Positions 1 to 11,644 of a stretch of 64,000 nt of DNA are shown piece by piece (positions within the stretch are counted from its first letter, which is position 1; the number at the start of each line of letters is the position of its first letter). The DNA is from Podocnemis expansa. Taxonomy: Eukaryota; Chordata; Testudines; Podocnemididae. The notes beneath the pieces were generated by a model that had not been told where the DNA came from, did not search any database, and saw only the letters and a program-made list of their open reading frames with translations. The stretch is taken from contig ML682059.1 in the NCBI GenBank assembly GCA_007922195.1, forward strand, positions 14,440,295 through 14,504,294, given 5' to 3'. A program made the translations under genes and the position numbers.

Positions 1-305
1 TGGTTATCTCATTACAAAAAGCAATTGTCCCTGCTCGCATATACTCACCCTCTAATCAGCTGGTGTGAATAACCTCATCTACCCTAACTGAACTGACTCC
101 ATTAGCACTTGCTTCCCCATTGTAATGTTTCTCACCTTTGCAAGTGCATATATATATATACCTCTTAACTGTAGTTGTCACTTTATGCACCCGATGAAAT
201 GGTTTGCAGCCGATGAAGGCTTATACCCAAAGAAATCTGTTAGTTTTTAAGGTGCTTCAGATCTTTCACTATTTTTACTATATACAGACTAACATGGTTA
301 GCTCT
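1..305 (+). mobile_element. Penelope-like element 3' tail, type A
   Basis: This is the 3' end of a Penelope-like retroelement. The diagnostic block is a hairpin-like CCGATGAAATGG...GCCGATGAAGGCTTAT, then AAATCTGTTAGTTTTTAAGG near 235-255, then an ending like CAGACTAACATGGTTAGCTC near 285-305. The same block recurs at 3050-3150, and a sister tail (type B) occurs at least four more times in the window. The window begins inside or near the element, so its 5' extent is unknown. There is no coding capacity. Confidence 0.7.
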
Positions 306-1679
306 CTGGAATTTAGACATTTAGGACTCAGTTCTATATGCTTGAATTAAATGAGAATTTTGCTATTCAATGCCATGAGAGTTAAATAATACTCTAATGA
401 AGCAACACTGAGGGGCAAAAAATGAGCTGAAATGGGAAATCTTTCACAGTGTTCTCTGAGAACAATGCTTGAAAGGTAACAGCCACATAGCTATTTCTCC
501 ACAAATACAATACCTCCAGAAAGGCAAAGTAAATTAATAATCCGTGAGTTACTATCATCCTGATCTGTTGTTATATTAAAGAAACTATGAAAGGTACGAA
601 AGGGTGTTTAAAATATCAGATATATGTGAAATTTCCTGAAAAGCATTTTTGGATGTGTCCTCTAATGAAACAGATTTTTGGTTGCATACATCATTCCTCA
701 AGATACTTTTTTAAAAAATTAACAAAGCAAATAAACAAGATATATACTTACATTTGTATTGCCTTGCTATCCTCAAAATAGCAGACACACAAACTTTCCC
801 ATCATAAAGGGTAAAACAGGTGAGAAAAATAATAAAGGTCATTGGGAAATCCATGTTACAGGGCATTAAATCTGCAGTGCTAGGTGTATAAAAGCAAACC
901 CCTTTAGTTTCAAGTTTGGGGGGAATTTTGTGGTCTTTGTTAAAGAAGATAGTGCATTTCTACTAGAGAGACATGAGTGTGATTTTGGTTAAGTAATAAT
1001 TCATGCAAAAAAAAGACACATGAAATTATTTCAGAATGTTGAATCTATTTGCACTCCTGCTGACAGGAATAACACATTGAGGAGAGCCTGAAAATGAATC
1101 TTCACAGATTTTACTTTTGATCTCTTTTAGTACATTTCCTACAAAGCTGCATTTTCCTCCTTTTGTTCTATTTTACTTTTGTTAACCGACACTGATGAGA
1201 GGGATGCTATTCTTGTGCACACCTCGCGTCAGGAGGAAAAACAATTACTGCACAGTGATACTAACACAGCAGTTACCACCTGATTATGTTGAATAGAGTT
1301 GACACAGGACATTAACACAAAGAAACATTTGGAGAATAAACAATTCACTACTGTAAAGTACCCACATATTAGCAATGTGACAACCTGACCAAAGTGGTTA
1401 ATTCTCTTCTGCATGTTAATCATATAGCTTTGTGTGAGAGAAGCATAGTGGATAATCATTTGGTTTAAAAAAAAAAAAATCATCAACTGAAAGCACAAGG
1501 AATAATGCAGTCTCACCCTATAAGACTTAGTGTAGTTACAAGAAGAAAAAAAAAACAAACCTGTTTTAGGCCAAAGCCCAGTGCTTACCCCATGAGTTCC
1601 ACTCTAGAAAATAATTATTAAAACACATATTCATAGCACTAGAGATGAAAGGAAACTATTATGATAATTTAGGCATTTG
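306..1679. other. Intronic sequence, nothing recognised
   Basis: AT-rich sequence with a few short poly-A runs. The open frames here (for example 587-781 and 1229-1558) are short, low complexity and without family signatures, so I do not call them genes. Confidence 0.5.
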
Positions 1680-1968
1680 TCCTTGTGCAGACCACAGAAC
1701 TTCACTCACTAAATCCTGCATCAAGTCCAATAACTTGTAGCTGAACTACACTCTAGCCTTTTTTTAAAGGGGTTTAGAAATACTTCATGATATGAAATCT
1801 ACCACATCATTTAGTAATCTGTTCCAAAGTCTAATTACATTTGCTGTTAAAAAATGAATCTGATCCAGATTGAGTTTTTCGAGCATCAACTTCCAAACAC
1901 CTAGATCTCATTATGCCTTTAACAGCTAAAGAGTGGTCCTCTCTTTTTAAAAAAAAAATCTTGTCCCC
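1680..1968 (-). mobile_element. CR1 LINE fragment, 3' part (first half of a split copy)
   Basis: The reverse complement reads as the C-terminal ORF2 and 3' region of a CR1 non-LTR retrotransposon. On the plus strand the recurring block runs from CAGACCACAGAACTTCACTC, through a fragment meaning 'Q..LLNDVVDF' in reverse, to GCCTTTAACAGCTAAAGAG. The same block is present at 16640-16985 and 51545-52440. It breaks off at the sequence CTTGTCCCC and resumes at 2643, so one CR1 copy was interrupted by the PLE at 1969-2642. Confidence 0.7.
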
Positions 1969-2642
1969 CTCTGAAAACAAGGAATTTAGTGGCGCTTTTA
2001 AAGACTAACCAATTTATTTATCATATGAGCTTTTGTGGGAGAAAATCCCACTGCTTCAGACGCTTACAGATGAATAGGAGGAAAATAAATTCAGGGAAGT
2101 GTAAGTCATAGGATCAGGTTAGACTGTTACAGCAAATCAAAGCAGTTGTTTAGATTCAAATGGTGGAGGGCAGCTGCTGTATCCTGAATGTAAATAACTG
2201 CTTTAATTTGCTGTAACAGCCTAACCTGATTCTATGACTTACACTTCCCTGCATTTATTTTCCTTCCATTCATCTGTAAGCATCTGACAAAGTGGGACTT
2301 TTCTCCCATGAAAGCTCATATGATAAATAAATTTGTTAGTCTTTAAAAGTGCCACTAGATTCCTTGTTCTTTTTGCTGGACTAAACTGACACATGGTCCA
2401 AAGGAGCAGCCGTGTTAGTCTAGTTCAGCAAAAAAAAAAAAAAAAAGCAAGGAGTCCTGTGGCACTTAAAGACTAACATTTATTTATTGCATGAGCTTTT
2501 GTGGAAAAAGATCCCACTTCATCAGATGCTTTGAAGTGGGATTTCCTCCCACGAAAGCTCATGCAATAAATAAATCTGTTACTCTTTAAGAGCCACAGGA
2601 CTCCTCGGTTTTTTTTAGACTGACACGGCTACTCCTTTGGAA
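1969..2642. mobile_element. Double-palindromic Penelope-like insertion nested in CR1
   Basis: Two inverted-repeat units lie head to tail. Unit 1 has arms 1977-2147 and 2196-2368 (about 170 bp each, roughly 90% complementary by eye) around a 48-bp loop. Unit 2 (2397-2642) has arms starting TCCAAAGGAGCAGCCGTGTT and ending CGGCTACTCCTTTGGA, with almost no loop near 2520. All four arms are copies of the PLE type-B tail (the AAAGACTAAC / GTTAGTCTTT block, CATGAGCTTT / AAAGCTCATG, and TGGCACTT / AAGTGCCA). The insert is bounded by CTTGTCCCC at 1960-1968 and again at 2643-2651, a likely 9-bp target-site duplication. No open frame. Confidence 0.75.
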
Positions 2643-2651
2643 CTTGTCCCC

Positions 2652-2960
2652 ATATAGGAATCACATCTTTTAAACTTTTCTTCAGATAAACTACATTGAA
2701 ATCCTTTAAGCATCCCACTGCAAGGCATATTTTTTTAGTCCTCAGATCATTCTTCTGGATCTTTTTGAAGGTTTTACATAGAACTGGACACAATATTCTA
2801 ATAGCAACAATGTCCTATACAGAGATAATACCATCTACCTATTCAATAGTCTCCTGTTTATCTACCCATGTGTCATATTGGCCTCACCCAAAGCATCAGA
2901 GTAGGATCTTGTGTTCAGTTGGTTACCTACCTCTACTGCCAAAAACTTTCCAAGTTCACT
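2652..2960 (-). mobile_element. CR1 LINE fragment (second half of the split copy)
   Basis: Continuation of the minus-strand CR1 broken at 1968. The reverse complement continues through the ORF2 C-terminal region; the plus strand reads ACATAGAACTGGACACAATATTC, a typical antisense CR1 block also seen at 52040-52070. The order and spacing fit one ancestral CR1 once the PLE insertion is removed. Confidence 0.6.
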
Positions 2961-3049
2961 GATGTCACAATACAGTTGCTCATCCTGTAAGTATGAGCTA
3001 CAGTCTCAGTTCCTTGATGCTCCAGATACTAGTTCTTTCCAAGGTGCTA

Positions 3050-3150
3050 GCTCCTCCACATCTGACGAAGTGGGTTGCAGCCCATGAAAGCTTAGGCCCA
3101 AAGAAATTTCTTACTCTTTAAGGTGCCACAAGACTTTTGTTGTCATTCTT
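3050..3150 (+). mobile_element. Penelope-like element tail, type A (short)
   Basis: Contains CATCTGACGAAGTGGGTTGC followed by GCCCATGAAAGCTTAGGCCC, then TTCTTACTCTTTAAGGTGCC. This is the same tail block as at 180-260. Only about 100 bp is present, so it is heavily truncated. Confidence 0.7.
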
Positions 3151-3790
3151 AGATGCATGAACTTTAATTTGGCCACATGAAGAAGGGGAAAAGAACCCAC
3201 ACACTATTTGTGCGCAGATTACCAGGCAATCCAGATGGCTGTGACTGAGTCATGTACACCCATGGTCCAAGTCCAAGGCAAGTTGCAATACATTTTGGTA
3301 GTGTGTCCCTGAGGTTGGCCCCAATTCAAGAAAGCACAGAAGCACATATATGTATATGCCTAAGTGCTATGCTCAATCAGGGCTTTCGTAGCTTATTTTT
3401 TCATAATGATACTGAAAGCAAAAAGCCCAAGTTAAGAGCAGCCCTCATAGTAGCCATCTGCTAAACCTTGACTTACAAAAAGCAATACACTATTAGTCTG
3501 AAAGTGGTGATGAGTGCACAAAGTCCTGCTTTGAGCTGTTTTCAGTCTAGTCTCATGCCTAAATCTCTCTGTCCCTCTCCCACTCTAACCATGATATCAA
3601 GGCAGATAGTTTCACAGAGAAACAGAGTAGCTCTCTTTCTCTACCCCTCTTGTTTTCCTGGAACTGCTGTAGGAATTCAGTACAAAGCAATACTTTGCTT
3701 TTATTTTTGATATCTTTTTTAAAGGCATATGAAACTGGGGAGATTGCACAACTGACATTCAATTAAGATGTTTCCCTTCCTTCCCCCCAC
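3151..3790. other. Intronic sequence, nothing recognised
   Basis: No recognised repeat or coding signature. Short open frames at 3252-3710 on both strands overlap each other and show no family motif. Confidence 0.45.
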
Positions 3791-3794
3791 CTGC

Positions 3795-4200
3795 CACCCA
3801 TGAGCCGAAGACTGACACTCTATAAGTACCTACATAAAAAGATTTGTGACAGTAGTTTCTATAATCTAGTAGACAAAGGCATAACTTCCAATGGCTGGAA
3901 ATTGAAGCTAAGCAAAATCAGAACGGAAATTGGGTGCAAATTTAACAGGGATGATAATTAATCATTGCAACAACCGACCTAGGGATATGGTGGTTACACT
4001 ATTAGTTGGAATTGCCATCAGAACTGGACATTTTTCTAAAAGATAGCCTCCTACACAACCAGAATTTATTGGGATTGGTGCAGGAGTTCCTGGGGGGCGG
4101 GGAAGGGGAATACTTGGGTCTGTGTTAGGCAACATATCAGACCAGATGATCATAATAGTCCCTTCTGGAATTAAAGTGTAAGCTCTGGCCAACCCTACAA
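3795..4200 (+). mobile_element. CR1 LINE 3' end
   Basis: Plus-strand CR1 terminus. Near 3880 it reads AGGCATAACTTCCAATGGCT (the sense version of the antisense block at 16860). It continues through a decayed ORF2 C-terminus (frame broken by stops) and the 3' UTR containing ATGATCATAATAGTCCCTTC near 4145. It ends close to 4200. Heavily 5'-truncated. Confidence 0.65.
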
Positions 4201-4229
4201 ATTTATGTCAGAAATACTATGCCACTCAA

Positions 4230-4450
4230 AGGAATAGAAAATCCACACTCGTAAGTGACACAGTCATAACGACTGAACTCTCAGTGTAGACAGTGTTATG
4301 TCAATGGGAGGGCTTCTCCCACTGACACAGCTACAGCCTCTTGGGGAGGTGGCACATCTACACCAATGGGAGAAGATCTTTTGTCAGCACAGGGAGCATC
4401 TTCAACAAGTGCTGTAAGTGAGCCATTGCAATGATATAAGTGTAGCAAGC
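4230..4450. mobile_element. MITE-like element of the 'GTCTACACT' group
   Basis: Contains CAGTGTAGACAGTG near 4282 and CACATCTACACCAATGGGAG near 4352, with an inner inverted pair (CAATGGGAGGGCTTCTCCCA). It resembles the non-autonomous DNA elements with GTGTAGACA ends seen at 40353-40440, 50797-51250 and 57688-58206. Boundaries are uncertain. Confidence 0.45.
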
Positions 4451-7340
4451 CCTAACTGTAAGTGTATTTAAAACTGTTTCCAGCCTCTGCCAGAGACCAG
4501 AATTAATTGAGTTTAGTCAGAGTGAGATTAAGGCAATCCAAGGCCCTAGGCTGATGACAGGTCCCCATAGTTCTACCAGCACAAATCCATGACTTGGCAC
4601 TATCCAATACCTGGAGTTGCATCAGTCAGGAGACCCCTCTTCTCCCACATGAAGCAGTATCAGTGGACCCCTCTATTGCTTCCCAGAAATGGCCCTAGAA
4701 TACCAAGAGAGACAGAGGAAACTGCAGAGGACCCACAATATTTGCCCACTATCTGCTGAATGTACCTACTTGGGTGTGTGAGCCACACTTGCAGCACTTT
4801 ACTCTTCCTGCCACACTCAGAATCCTCTCCTGGGACAGCCCGCCCTCCAGGTGTAGTTAATACTTTACAAAATCAATGGGGTAGTTCTCCCTTTTGGGAT
4901 TGTTGCTTCGGGCTTTGTACAAACCAGAAAGTCTGTTACTTTATCTGTTCCATCATTGTTACACTCAGAGCATGTTTTCAAACTTTTGTTTCCATCACTA
5001 ACATGAGGGCCAGAAACTTACTTACAAAAACAAAGAAAATCCAGAGATTCTGACCACTCTACATGACCAGTAGCTAGGCCCAATAATGATTTTGCCTTCA
5101 TCCAGCCCTGAGTTTAATTTAAAAATCCAACAAAATCTCAACATATAACAAACACAGTGGTTGGAATCTCAGGGTGAGATTTGGGGAGCTCCTTCTACTA
5201 TTCCAGAGGCTCCAGATCTGAATTAACATTTTTTCCAATTAAAATTTGGAAACATTTTGTTTTCTGAAAAAAGCCAGTACTTTTGCTACTTAGGGAGAAA
5301 AGAAACATTTATTTTGCATCTCCTTAGTGCTTATTTAATAGAAAACTAAATCCATTCAGATTTAATCCAGACTGTGGATTTTTTGACAGGAAATCCAGAA
5401 AGTTTATTAAAAGATCTAAGCAAAAACACAGTCTGTTAGGCTTGTTCCAGTCTAGTACAATTATTTTATCCAGTATTCTCTGAATTGTTAATATCCACTA
5501 GGACTGGACTTCATGTGCTTTCTGGATTAATTTCTTTAATTTTTTCCAGAATGAAAGGTTTTTGCAGTGCATTCTCAGGAACAGGTAGAAGTAAAGATTT
5601 CCGTAAACAGCCACATTCCTTCCCAGCCTGATGGTGAGTGACAATCCTGGAGTTTCCATCTCCCTAGTTCTGGAAATCTAAGGATATGAGGATTCCAGGA
5701 TTACCCTTTTCCAGGCCTCCGTACCTTTATGTGAGTGCTCAGCAATGAAATGATGGCACCATCCAAGAACAGCACCTTCCACTACTACTGCAGTCTTCAG
5801 TCATAGTGTTAGAACCACCTTATGATTAACAAGAGTATTAAAAGCTCCTGACAGATCAACGGTACCTACATGGCCACCTGATAGAAGAGATTATTATGAA
5901 CAACATGTAGTTTCTGAAAAGCTCAGTGCAGAAGAGCTAGGTTCTATTATGAGTTCTGCCTGATGTGTCATTCTGGAAGATCTCAGTTGTCCTTTCACTA
6001 AAATAGTAGCCTTTTGGTGTCTTGGTTAATAATGAGGCATGTGAAGACCACAGAAACTTTAACTGGAGTCACCAAAGAGTTGAAGGCAGAACTCACGGTT
6101 ACCTGGTTGTACCTCAATTAATTTTCTCCTAAAGTATAGGGAACTGAATTCTCTCTCTTGTCACCTACCTGACTGCAAAATAATATGAAGGTAGGAAACT
6201 ATCACACTTTCAAAGAAGCTCCTTCAGTGAAGGCCAAAATTGCATTGCTTATGCCAAATTCATGACAGTTTACAGCAGAGTCGACGCTGAGTATTTGTCA
6301 TCCACATGAATGATGAAGTCACTAAGCACTGCTGGCCTTGGCACCTCCAACTCTATTGAATTTTAATGACTGAGAAACAGGATATTTGAGAAAGCGACAT
6401 GGAACTTGCCAAATTAAGATGGCATTTTTAAAATGCAAGTTCATAAATGAGCTTCCTCTGCAGAGGTGTTGCTGTCACTGGTAAGTTAAATTACACTCCC
6501 ATATCCACAAGGAATACAAAGATGTTTCTATAACTTTACAGCTGAGCTATATCTCTCTGATCCACTCCTTGTTTTCATAGCTGAGGACTACAAAGTGAAA
6601 AATGTAAATAAGCAGGTGCATTTTACTTTGTGGCATAAACAGAATAAAGTGATGCAGTTAAGGCAAATGGGAAAACTTGGAGAGTAGCAAACTGCAAGAG
6701 AAAGCTTTCAACCAGAGTCCAATACATTAAATAGCACCACGGATAGCAGTGCCAACCAGAATTCTGATTTAACTCAGTAGGAGATCATGCCACAGAATAA
6801 AACAGCTATATTGAAATTACCTGAAGTCTCGATATATCCCATCTACTGAATGACTTTAGTGGTTTAAAAGTCTTGAACGCTAGGTTTAAGCACTAATCTT
6901 GGATCTCCTACATTTCACTTTCTTCTAATCCAATGACTACAGAATAACATAACTAGACATTAATACTCCCCTTCTCTATTATTGGGTCAGTTATTCTCCT
7001 TTTCTCAATAGATTCACAGTCTTCAAATCAGAATATGTTCACATAAACAAGTCTTAAGGTTGGTGGTTTAAATAAAATTAAATGAGACAATATTAATTAA
7101 AGTAGGAGAGCAAAATGTTTAATGGTTTCCTTTCTTTAAATGATAAAATAAACTCTTGCCTGGGATAGCTACAGATGAAAACAAAGTCACAGGGGAAATG
7201 TTGTAAACTTGTGATGATGAGACCATCGATAAAATTTATTTCAGTAAGATACCAGACATAGAAAAACCTCCAAAACAATGGAAAATGACATACTCAAAAC
7301 ACCAAATAATGGTGACCTAATCAGCTGAACAACTGGTAAG
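4451..7340. other. Long intronic stretch, nothing firmly recognised
   Basis: AT-rich sequence without a repeat family I can name. 4700-5060 and 5640-6360 have a more mixed composition and could be very old repeats. The small open frames (4760-5053, 7093-7278) have no recognisable domain. Confidence 0.4.
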
Positions 7341-7349
7341 ATATTACAC

Positions 7350-8490
7350 TCCTTTTAGTGTTAACCAAATTCTTCATAGTATTTTAAGCAGAATTAAGGA
7401 AGCAGGTGAGGCCAAGCTAAAGGAATAGTGGGCTGCATTTCAGACTGGAAGATCACATGTCAACAAGATTTTTCACCCTAGGAATAATCATTTAAGACCA
7501 CTGAATGGCAAAGAACACTTATGATAAACTTCACAAATTTCATTAAAGCATTTGTCAGCCTCCATTGTGATTCACTCTGGAACATCTTGAAGGATTATAA
7601 CATGCCAACAAAAATAATTAACATCAGACAAGCTTTAAATCAAGGTGTATCTTACATATTTAAAGTAGAAGCAGACCTGAATGAATGGTTTAACATAGAC
7701 ACTGGTGTCAAACAAGGATGCATTCTCTTACCTTGCCTTTTTGGCACTGTCACTGACTTCATCATGAGAAAAAATATAGACAGACACAGCACAGGAATCT
7801 CATTGTTTAACCACAGAACACTTGGATACCTAGGTTTTGCTGATCACATAGCTCCTCTAAGTGACAGGTCAACCAACATATAAATGGAAATCAAAAGACT
7901 TTATAACATTGCAAACAAGATGGGGTTAATAGTTATTTAGAAACCAAGTCAAATGAGAATTCCAGCAACTCCCAACTCAAGCATTACATAAACAGGCAAA
8001 AGAATACAAAAGATGAGTCAATTCACATATCTTTGGCACCAGCCTGCAAAACAATAAAGATCTCCAAATGGAAATGATATCACAAATTTACATTTAAAAT
8101 CTTAAACAAGATTTGGTGATCAAAACCCATCTACATTTAAAGACCAAATTAGCATTTTCAACGCAAATGTTATCTGCACCTGAACATATGGATGCTGATA
8201 ATGGGAATCCACTAAAGGTAGATAGACATCTAAAAGCCTTCAAAAGAAAATGCCTCAGGAAAATATTAGGTATTAATGGAATTAATTTGTAATTAATACT
8301 GAGCTCTATCACAAAACCCAACAACTCCTTATGTTCAAAGTTATCAAGAAAAGAAGATGAAAATTGACGATATATCATCTGCCATAGTAGACATACCTTG
8401 AACAGCAAGAAGAATAAGAAAAAAGGCCAGTCAAAATAACACCAAAGAGTGCAACCAGAAGAGAAATGAATAGGATGTAACAAAAAGACA
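7350..8490 (+). pseudogene. Decayed non-LTR retrotransposon reverse transcriptase (RTE/R4-like clade uncertain)
   Basis: A decayed RT reading left to right. Around 7390-7510 a frame gives pieces like RIKEAG...FQTGR. The open stretch 7521-7883 (120 codons) contains FIKAFVSLHCDSLWNILKDY, the GVKQGC block near residue 62, and LGYLGFADHIAPLS. The last corresponds to the catalytic FADD box with the second Asp changed to His. Further on, 8220-8270 reads LKAFKRKCLRKILG, matching the conserved segment after the thumb in this LINE group. Stops separate these pieces, so the copy is dead. The 5' endonuclease is not present. It abuts a PLE tail at 8555. Confidence 0.65.
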
Positions 8491-8554
8491 TAGTAAGAGC
8501 AACCCAGTATAAGCTCAATAGGTACTTTGTCTTTTTTCTCATTCAACAAGTGAT

Positions 8555-8824
8555 TTGACTTCATCTTCCTCTATATGCTGTTCCCCAGTTTGTATCTTAA
8601 CATCTGCTTTGATTTGTTGTTACAGTGTAACCTGATCCCATAACTTACACTTCCTTTCATTTATTTCCTCCCATTCTGTAATTTCCCCATCTTCAAAGCA
8701 TCTGACGAAGTGGGATTTTCTCCCATGAAAGCTCATGCGATAAATAAATTTGTAAGTCTAAAAGTGCCACAGGACTCCTTGTTGGTTTTGTTGAACTAGA
8801 CTAGTATGGTTGCCCCTTTGGAAT
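8555..8824 (+). mobile_element. Penelope-like element 3' tail, type B
   Basis: Full-looking type-B tail. It begins after GACTTCATCTTCC, continues through TGTAACCTGATCCCATAACT and CATCTGACGAAGTGGGATTT near 8700, then AAAGCTCATGCGATAAATAA, then GTGCCACAGGACTCCTTGTT, and ends AACTAGACTAGTATGG...CCCCTTTGGAA. It matches 23235-23478 base for base over long runs. The upstream PLE coding part is missing. Confidence 0.8.
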
Positions 8825-9650
8825 CAGGGTAGACAGGGATAGTGGACACTTTTCAATGCTCCAAGTGAAGCCTGATGACAGGAAAAGGATTCAGAACCTC
8901 AGGAAATCAATATGATCGCACAGTTTGTAATGGCACTATTTGGTCCACAGTAACTTGACTGTAATTTTAAATTGGCTTATAATGTTTGCTGTAGTCCAAA
9001 TAACTATCTAGACCAGAAAAGATTTTTGGGGCCCAGGGTCACCACACACAGGCTGCCAAGTTACTCTCAGGCACTGTCACAGTTCAGAGCAATTGCACCT
9101 GTATTTGCCCACAGTGATCCAGTAAGGGCACCTACATTCAGGCTCCCATTTCCTCAACTGTTGCCTATCTTGAGTGAACAGCTGTGTCTCACTCCCTTTC
9201 GGCGAGCATATTTCCAGGCTGCACTGCCTTCAAGGTGTTATACCTAGCAGAGGCATGCTGGTCAAGCACAACCTGCCCGCTTTCCCTTCACAGACAGCTA
9301 ACAGTGTGACTTCTGACAGCTATAGATTCTACATAGATCTTTCTGTGCAAAACCACTATAGCAAAAACATTAAAACCAACAGAGGAACATACACACATGC
9401 CAATTAGAATTCATAACAGTTTCAGATCAGAATGGCACTAGATCTGACACGGCTTCAATAGGGTCAGTTCTTCCAGTGCTTCTCTAAGGATTAGGGCCTT
9501 TTGTGAACTAGGCTGTCTCTATTTCCTGGATCAGGAAGAAGCCCCTAAAGTAATTTAAAACCAGGCTATTTACCCAAAATACCCTGGTGGTCCCCTGGAG
9601 AATTCAATATGAACTAGTACACACAAACTTCTCCAGGTGGGTGGTTTCAA
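8825..9650 (-). mobile_element. Possible LTR-retrotransposon remnant (unclassified)
   Basis: A GC-richer block (8975-9420 especially) between AT-rich flanks, with composition and phrasing like turtle LTR-type repeats read in antisense. I could not find matching TG...CA ends or a target duplication, so class and borders are open. The open frames at 8972-9247 and 9174-9407 overlap in different frames and look spurious. Confidence 0.3.
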
Positions 9651-10435
9651 AGTTCTGATCATACAAGAGTGACATTAGCTTTTCCCCCAATAAAGATAGT
9701 ACATACATTACCGCAATAACACATACAAAACTGCATTTGTAGTACAATAGATCCCAAAGATATTTAGCCTATGCCACTAAAGTTTAAATTAATTCAATAA
9801 ATTTTATTTTACTTCCATAAGGTTTCTCCACGATATTTCAGGATAGTGTCAATCTGGGACTATTTCCATCATATTGTATAGGTCAATGTTTCCGGAAGTG
9901 TAAGGTGTGCTATGAGAAGCCAGAGGATGAAGCCAGACCCCTCAATTGTTATCCAGAGTCTCAGCTTTCTTCATCTAAGCAGGCATGAGAGAAAAGTCAT
10001 TTAGTACCCTCTTCACAAACTACACTGTGTAAGAGCAGGTGCAATAACGTTTTCTCCTTAGCTTTGGGACTTTGCATGACTTCCCAGCATACTTCTCCTT
10101 ACCTAAATAGAAGTTTATGCTGGATTTTCATTTTCTGAGCTATCTTAACTCAGGCCTATCCAACACCCTACTAATATTATCTTCTTTTCTATATAACTTT
10201 TCTAGTTATTTCTATATAAATAGTGAGAAGAGCAGGTTTGGAATTTGTGCAGGTAGAATATCAACCTGTGTATGTTGGGTATTGAAATTTGCACTAGATG
10301 CTTGGCACACTGGATGAATTAGCACAGTTATTATGAGCCAAATATCTTTAGTGCACAGCAGAAGGCAAAATAGCTCTTCTCCTGACAGCAGGTGCACTAC
10401 CTGAGGAGTTCTCTTGGCCACTGAAGTTGATATCT
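9651..10435. other. Intronic sequence, nothing recognised
   Basis: AT-rich sequence. No recognised repeat, domain or RNA gene. Small overlapping frames at 10117-10421 on both strands look random. Confidence 0.4.
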
Positions 10436-10439
10436 TACA

Positions 10440-10920
10440 AATCCTGGAACACTGGGGAAGTTCCCGAGAACTAGAGAAAGGCTAATGTTCCAATGGGTAC
10501 ATGGAATGACGCGGCTAACCTGTCAACCTTGTTATCAATCCTGGGCAAGAACACAGAAAAGCCAGTATGGGATCTAATTTAATACATGATGACAGTACAA
10601 TTAATAGCAATCATCATAGTTCTATAGAAGATCTTGTCAAACCCATTTGATAAGAGCACAAGTTTGGCTGACAAGAATGCAGGTCACACTTACAGGATGG
10701 GGGAAAATATTTTGGAAAGTTATGACTCTGAAAAGGACTTTGGGAGTGCTGGATAACCAACTGAACATGAGCTCCCAGTGTGATCTGATATCTGACAAGG
10801 CAAATACAATTCTTGGATGCCTGATTAGGAGAATACAGAGTACAGGTAAGGAAAGGGTAATTGCTTCTGTATACGTTTGTTGGACCATTACTTCAATACT
10901 GTCAAGTCTGGTTTCCACAC
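10440..10920 (+). pseudogene. CR1 LINE reverse-transcriptase fragment (old)
   Basis: A plus-strand ORF2 fragment of an old CR1/L3-like LINE. Near 10690-10740 one frame reads DSEKDFGS and the neighbouring frame continues QLNMSSQCDLISDKANTILG (10758-10817). This is the conserved 'SEKDLGV.VDN.LNMS.QC..A..KAN.ILGC' region of CR1. A frameshift separates the two. The antisense equivalent is at 52135-52404. Confidence 0.7.
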
Positions 10921-11600
10921 AGTCATACACAGTGTCTCTTAGTTACCCCTCATGGCAAACCCCAATAGGCATGGTGCTCTGCCTCAGTTTTCCCCTCCTC
11001 GACTTCTTTAATAAGGGCTTTAAAACTCCCCATTGAAATAAGACCTTTGTTTGTGTTCACACATTAAAAACACACAAATCTTCACAGTATGAGCCCAATG
11101 ATGTCCAACGCGCTAGAAATCATAAACAAAAGATCTTTGGCCACTGCTAAAGCTTCTGTTCCCTGCTGACCTTCAGAAATGGTCTCAGCAAGCCCTTATG
11201 ACACATAAGAATAAATTAATTTGGCACTTTCTGCACACCTCTTCTGCACTTCCTTTGCCTCTGCTATGGACTCTGCAATTCCTTGCTCTGAGCATCACCT
11301 CCCAGAGTTTCCCCCTTGGAGGCCATTTTTCTCCAATGGATTCCATTGACTCTCATCTTAAAGGATTCTGGCAGTCTCTCCCAGAGACCTCTCAGCTGCC
11401 TGGCTTCTCCTTTCCTAATGAAAATCTGGATCTTTACGGTACACCTTTCCCCTCCTCATCCATATATAACTACTGGATAGGGCTGACTTGCTTCAGGCTG
11501 CTTAAATGGGCAGACCATGCTGTTACATACACTTGAAAAAGAAAATAGAAAAAACTAGAAATAGCTAAGGAAAGTGCTAGAAGAATGATACAAGGTCTGG
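10921..11600. mobile_element. Unclassified LTR-like or other interspersed repeat
   Basis: Moderately GC-rich block (10925-11540) with phrases such as TGCCTCAGTTTTCCCCTCCT that recur in turtle LTR-type repeats. No termini identified. The open frame at 11198-11536 has no recognised domain. Confidence 0.25.
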
Positions 11601-11644
11601 AAATCTGCGTTAGAATGAGAAACTAAAGTTTAATCTAATGTTGT

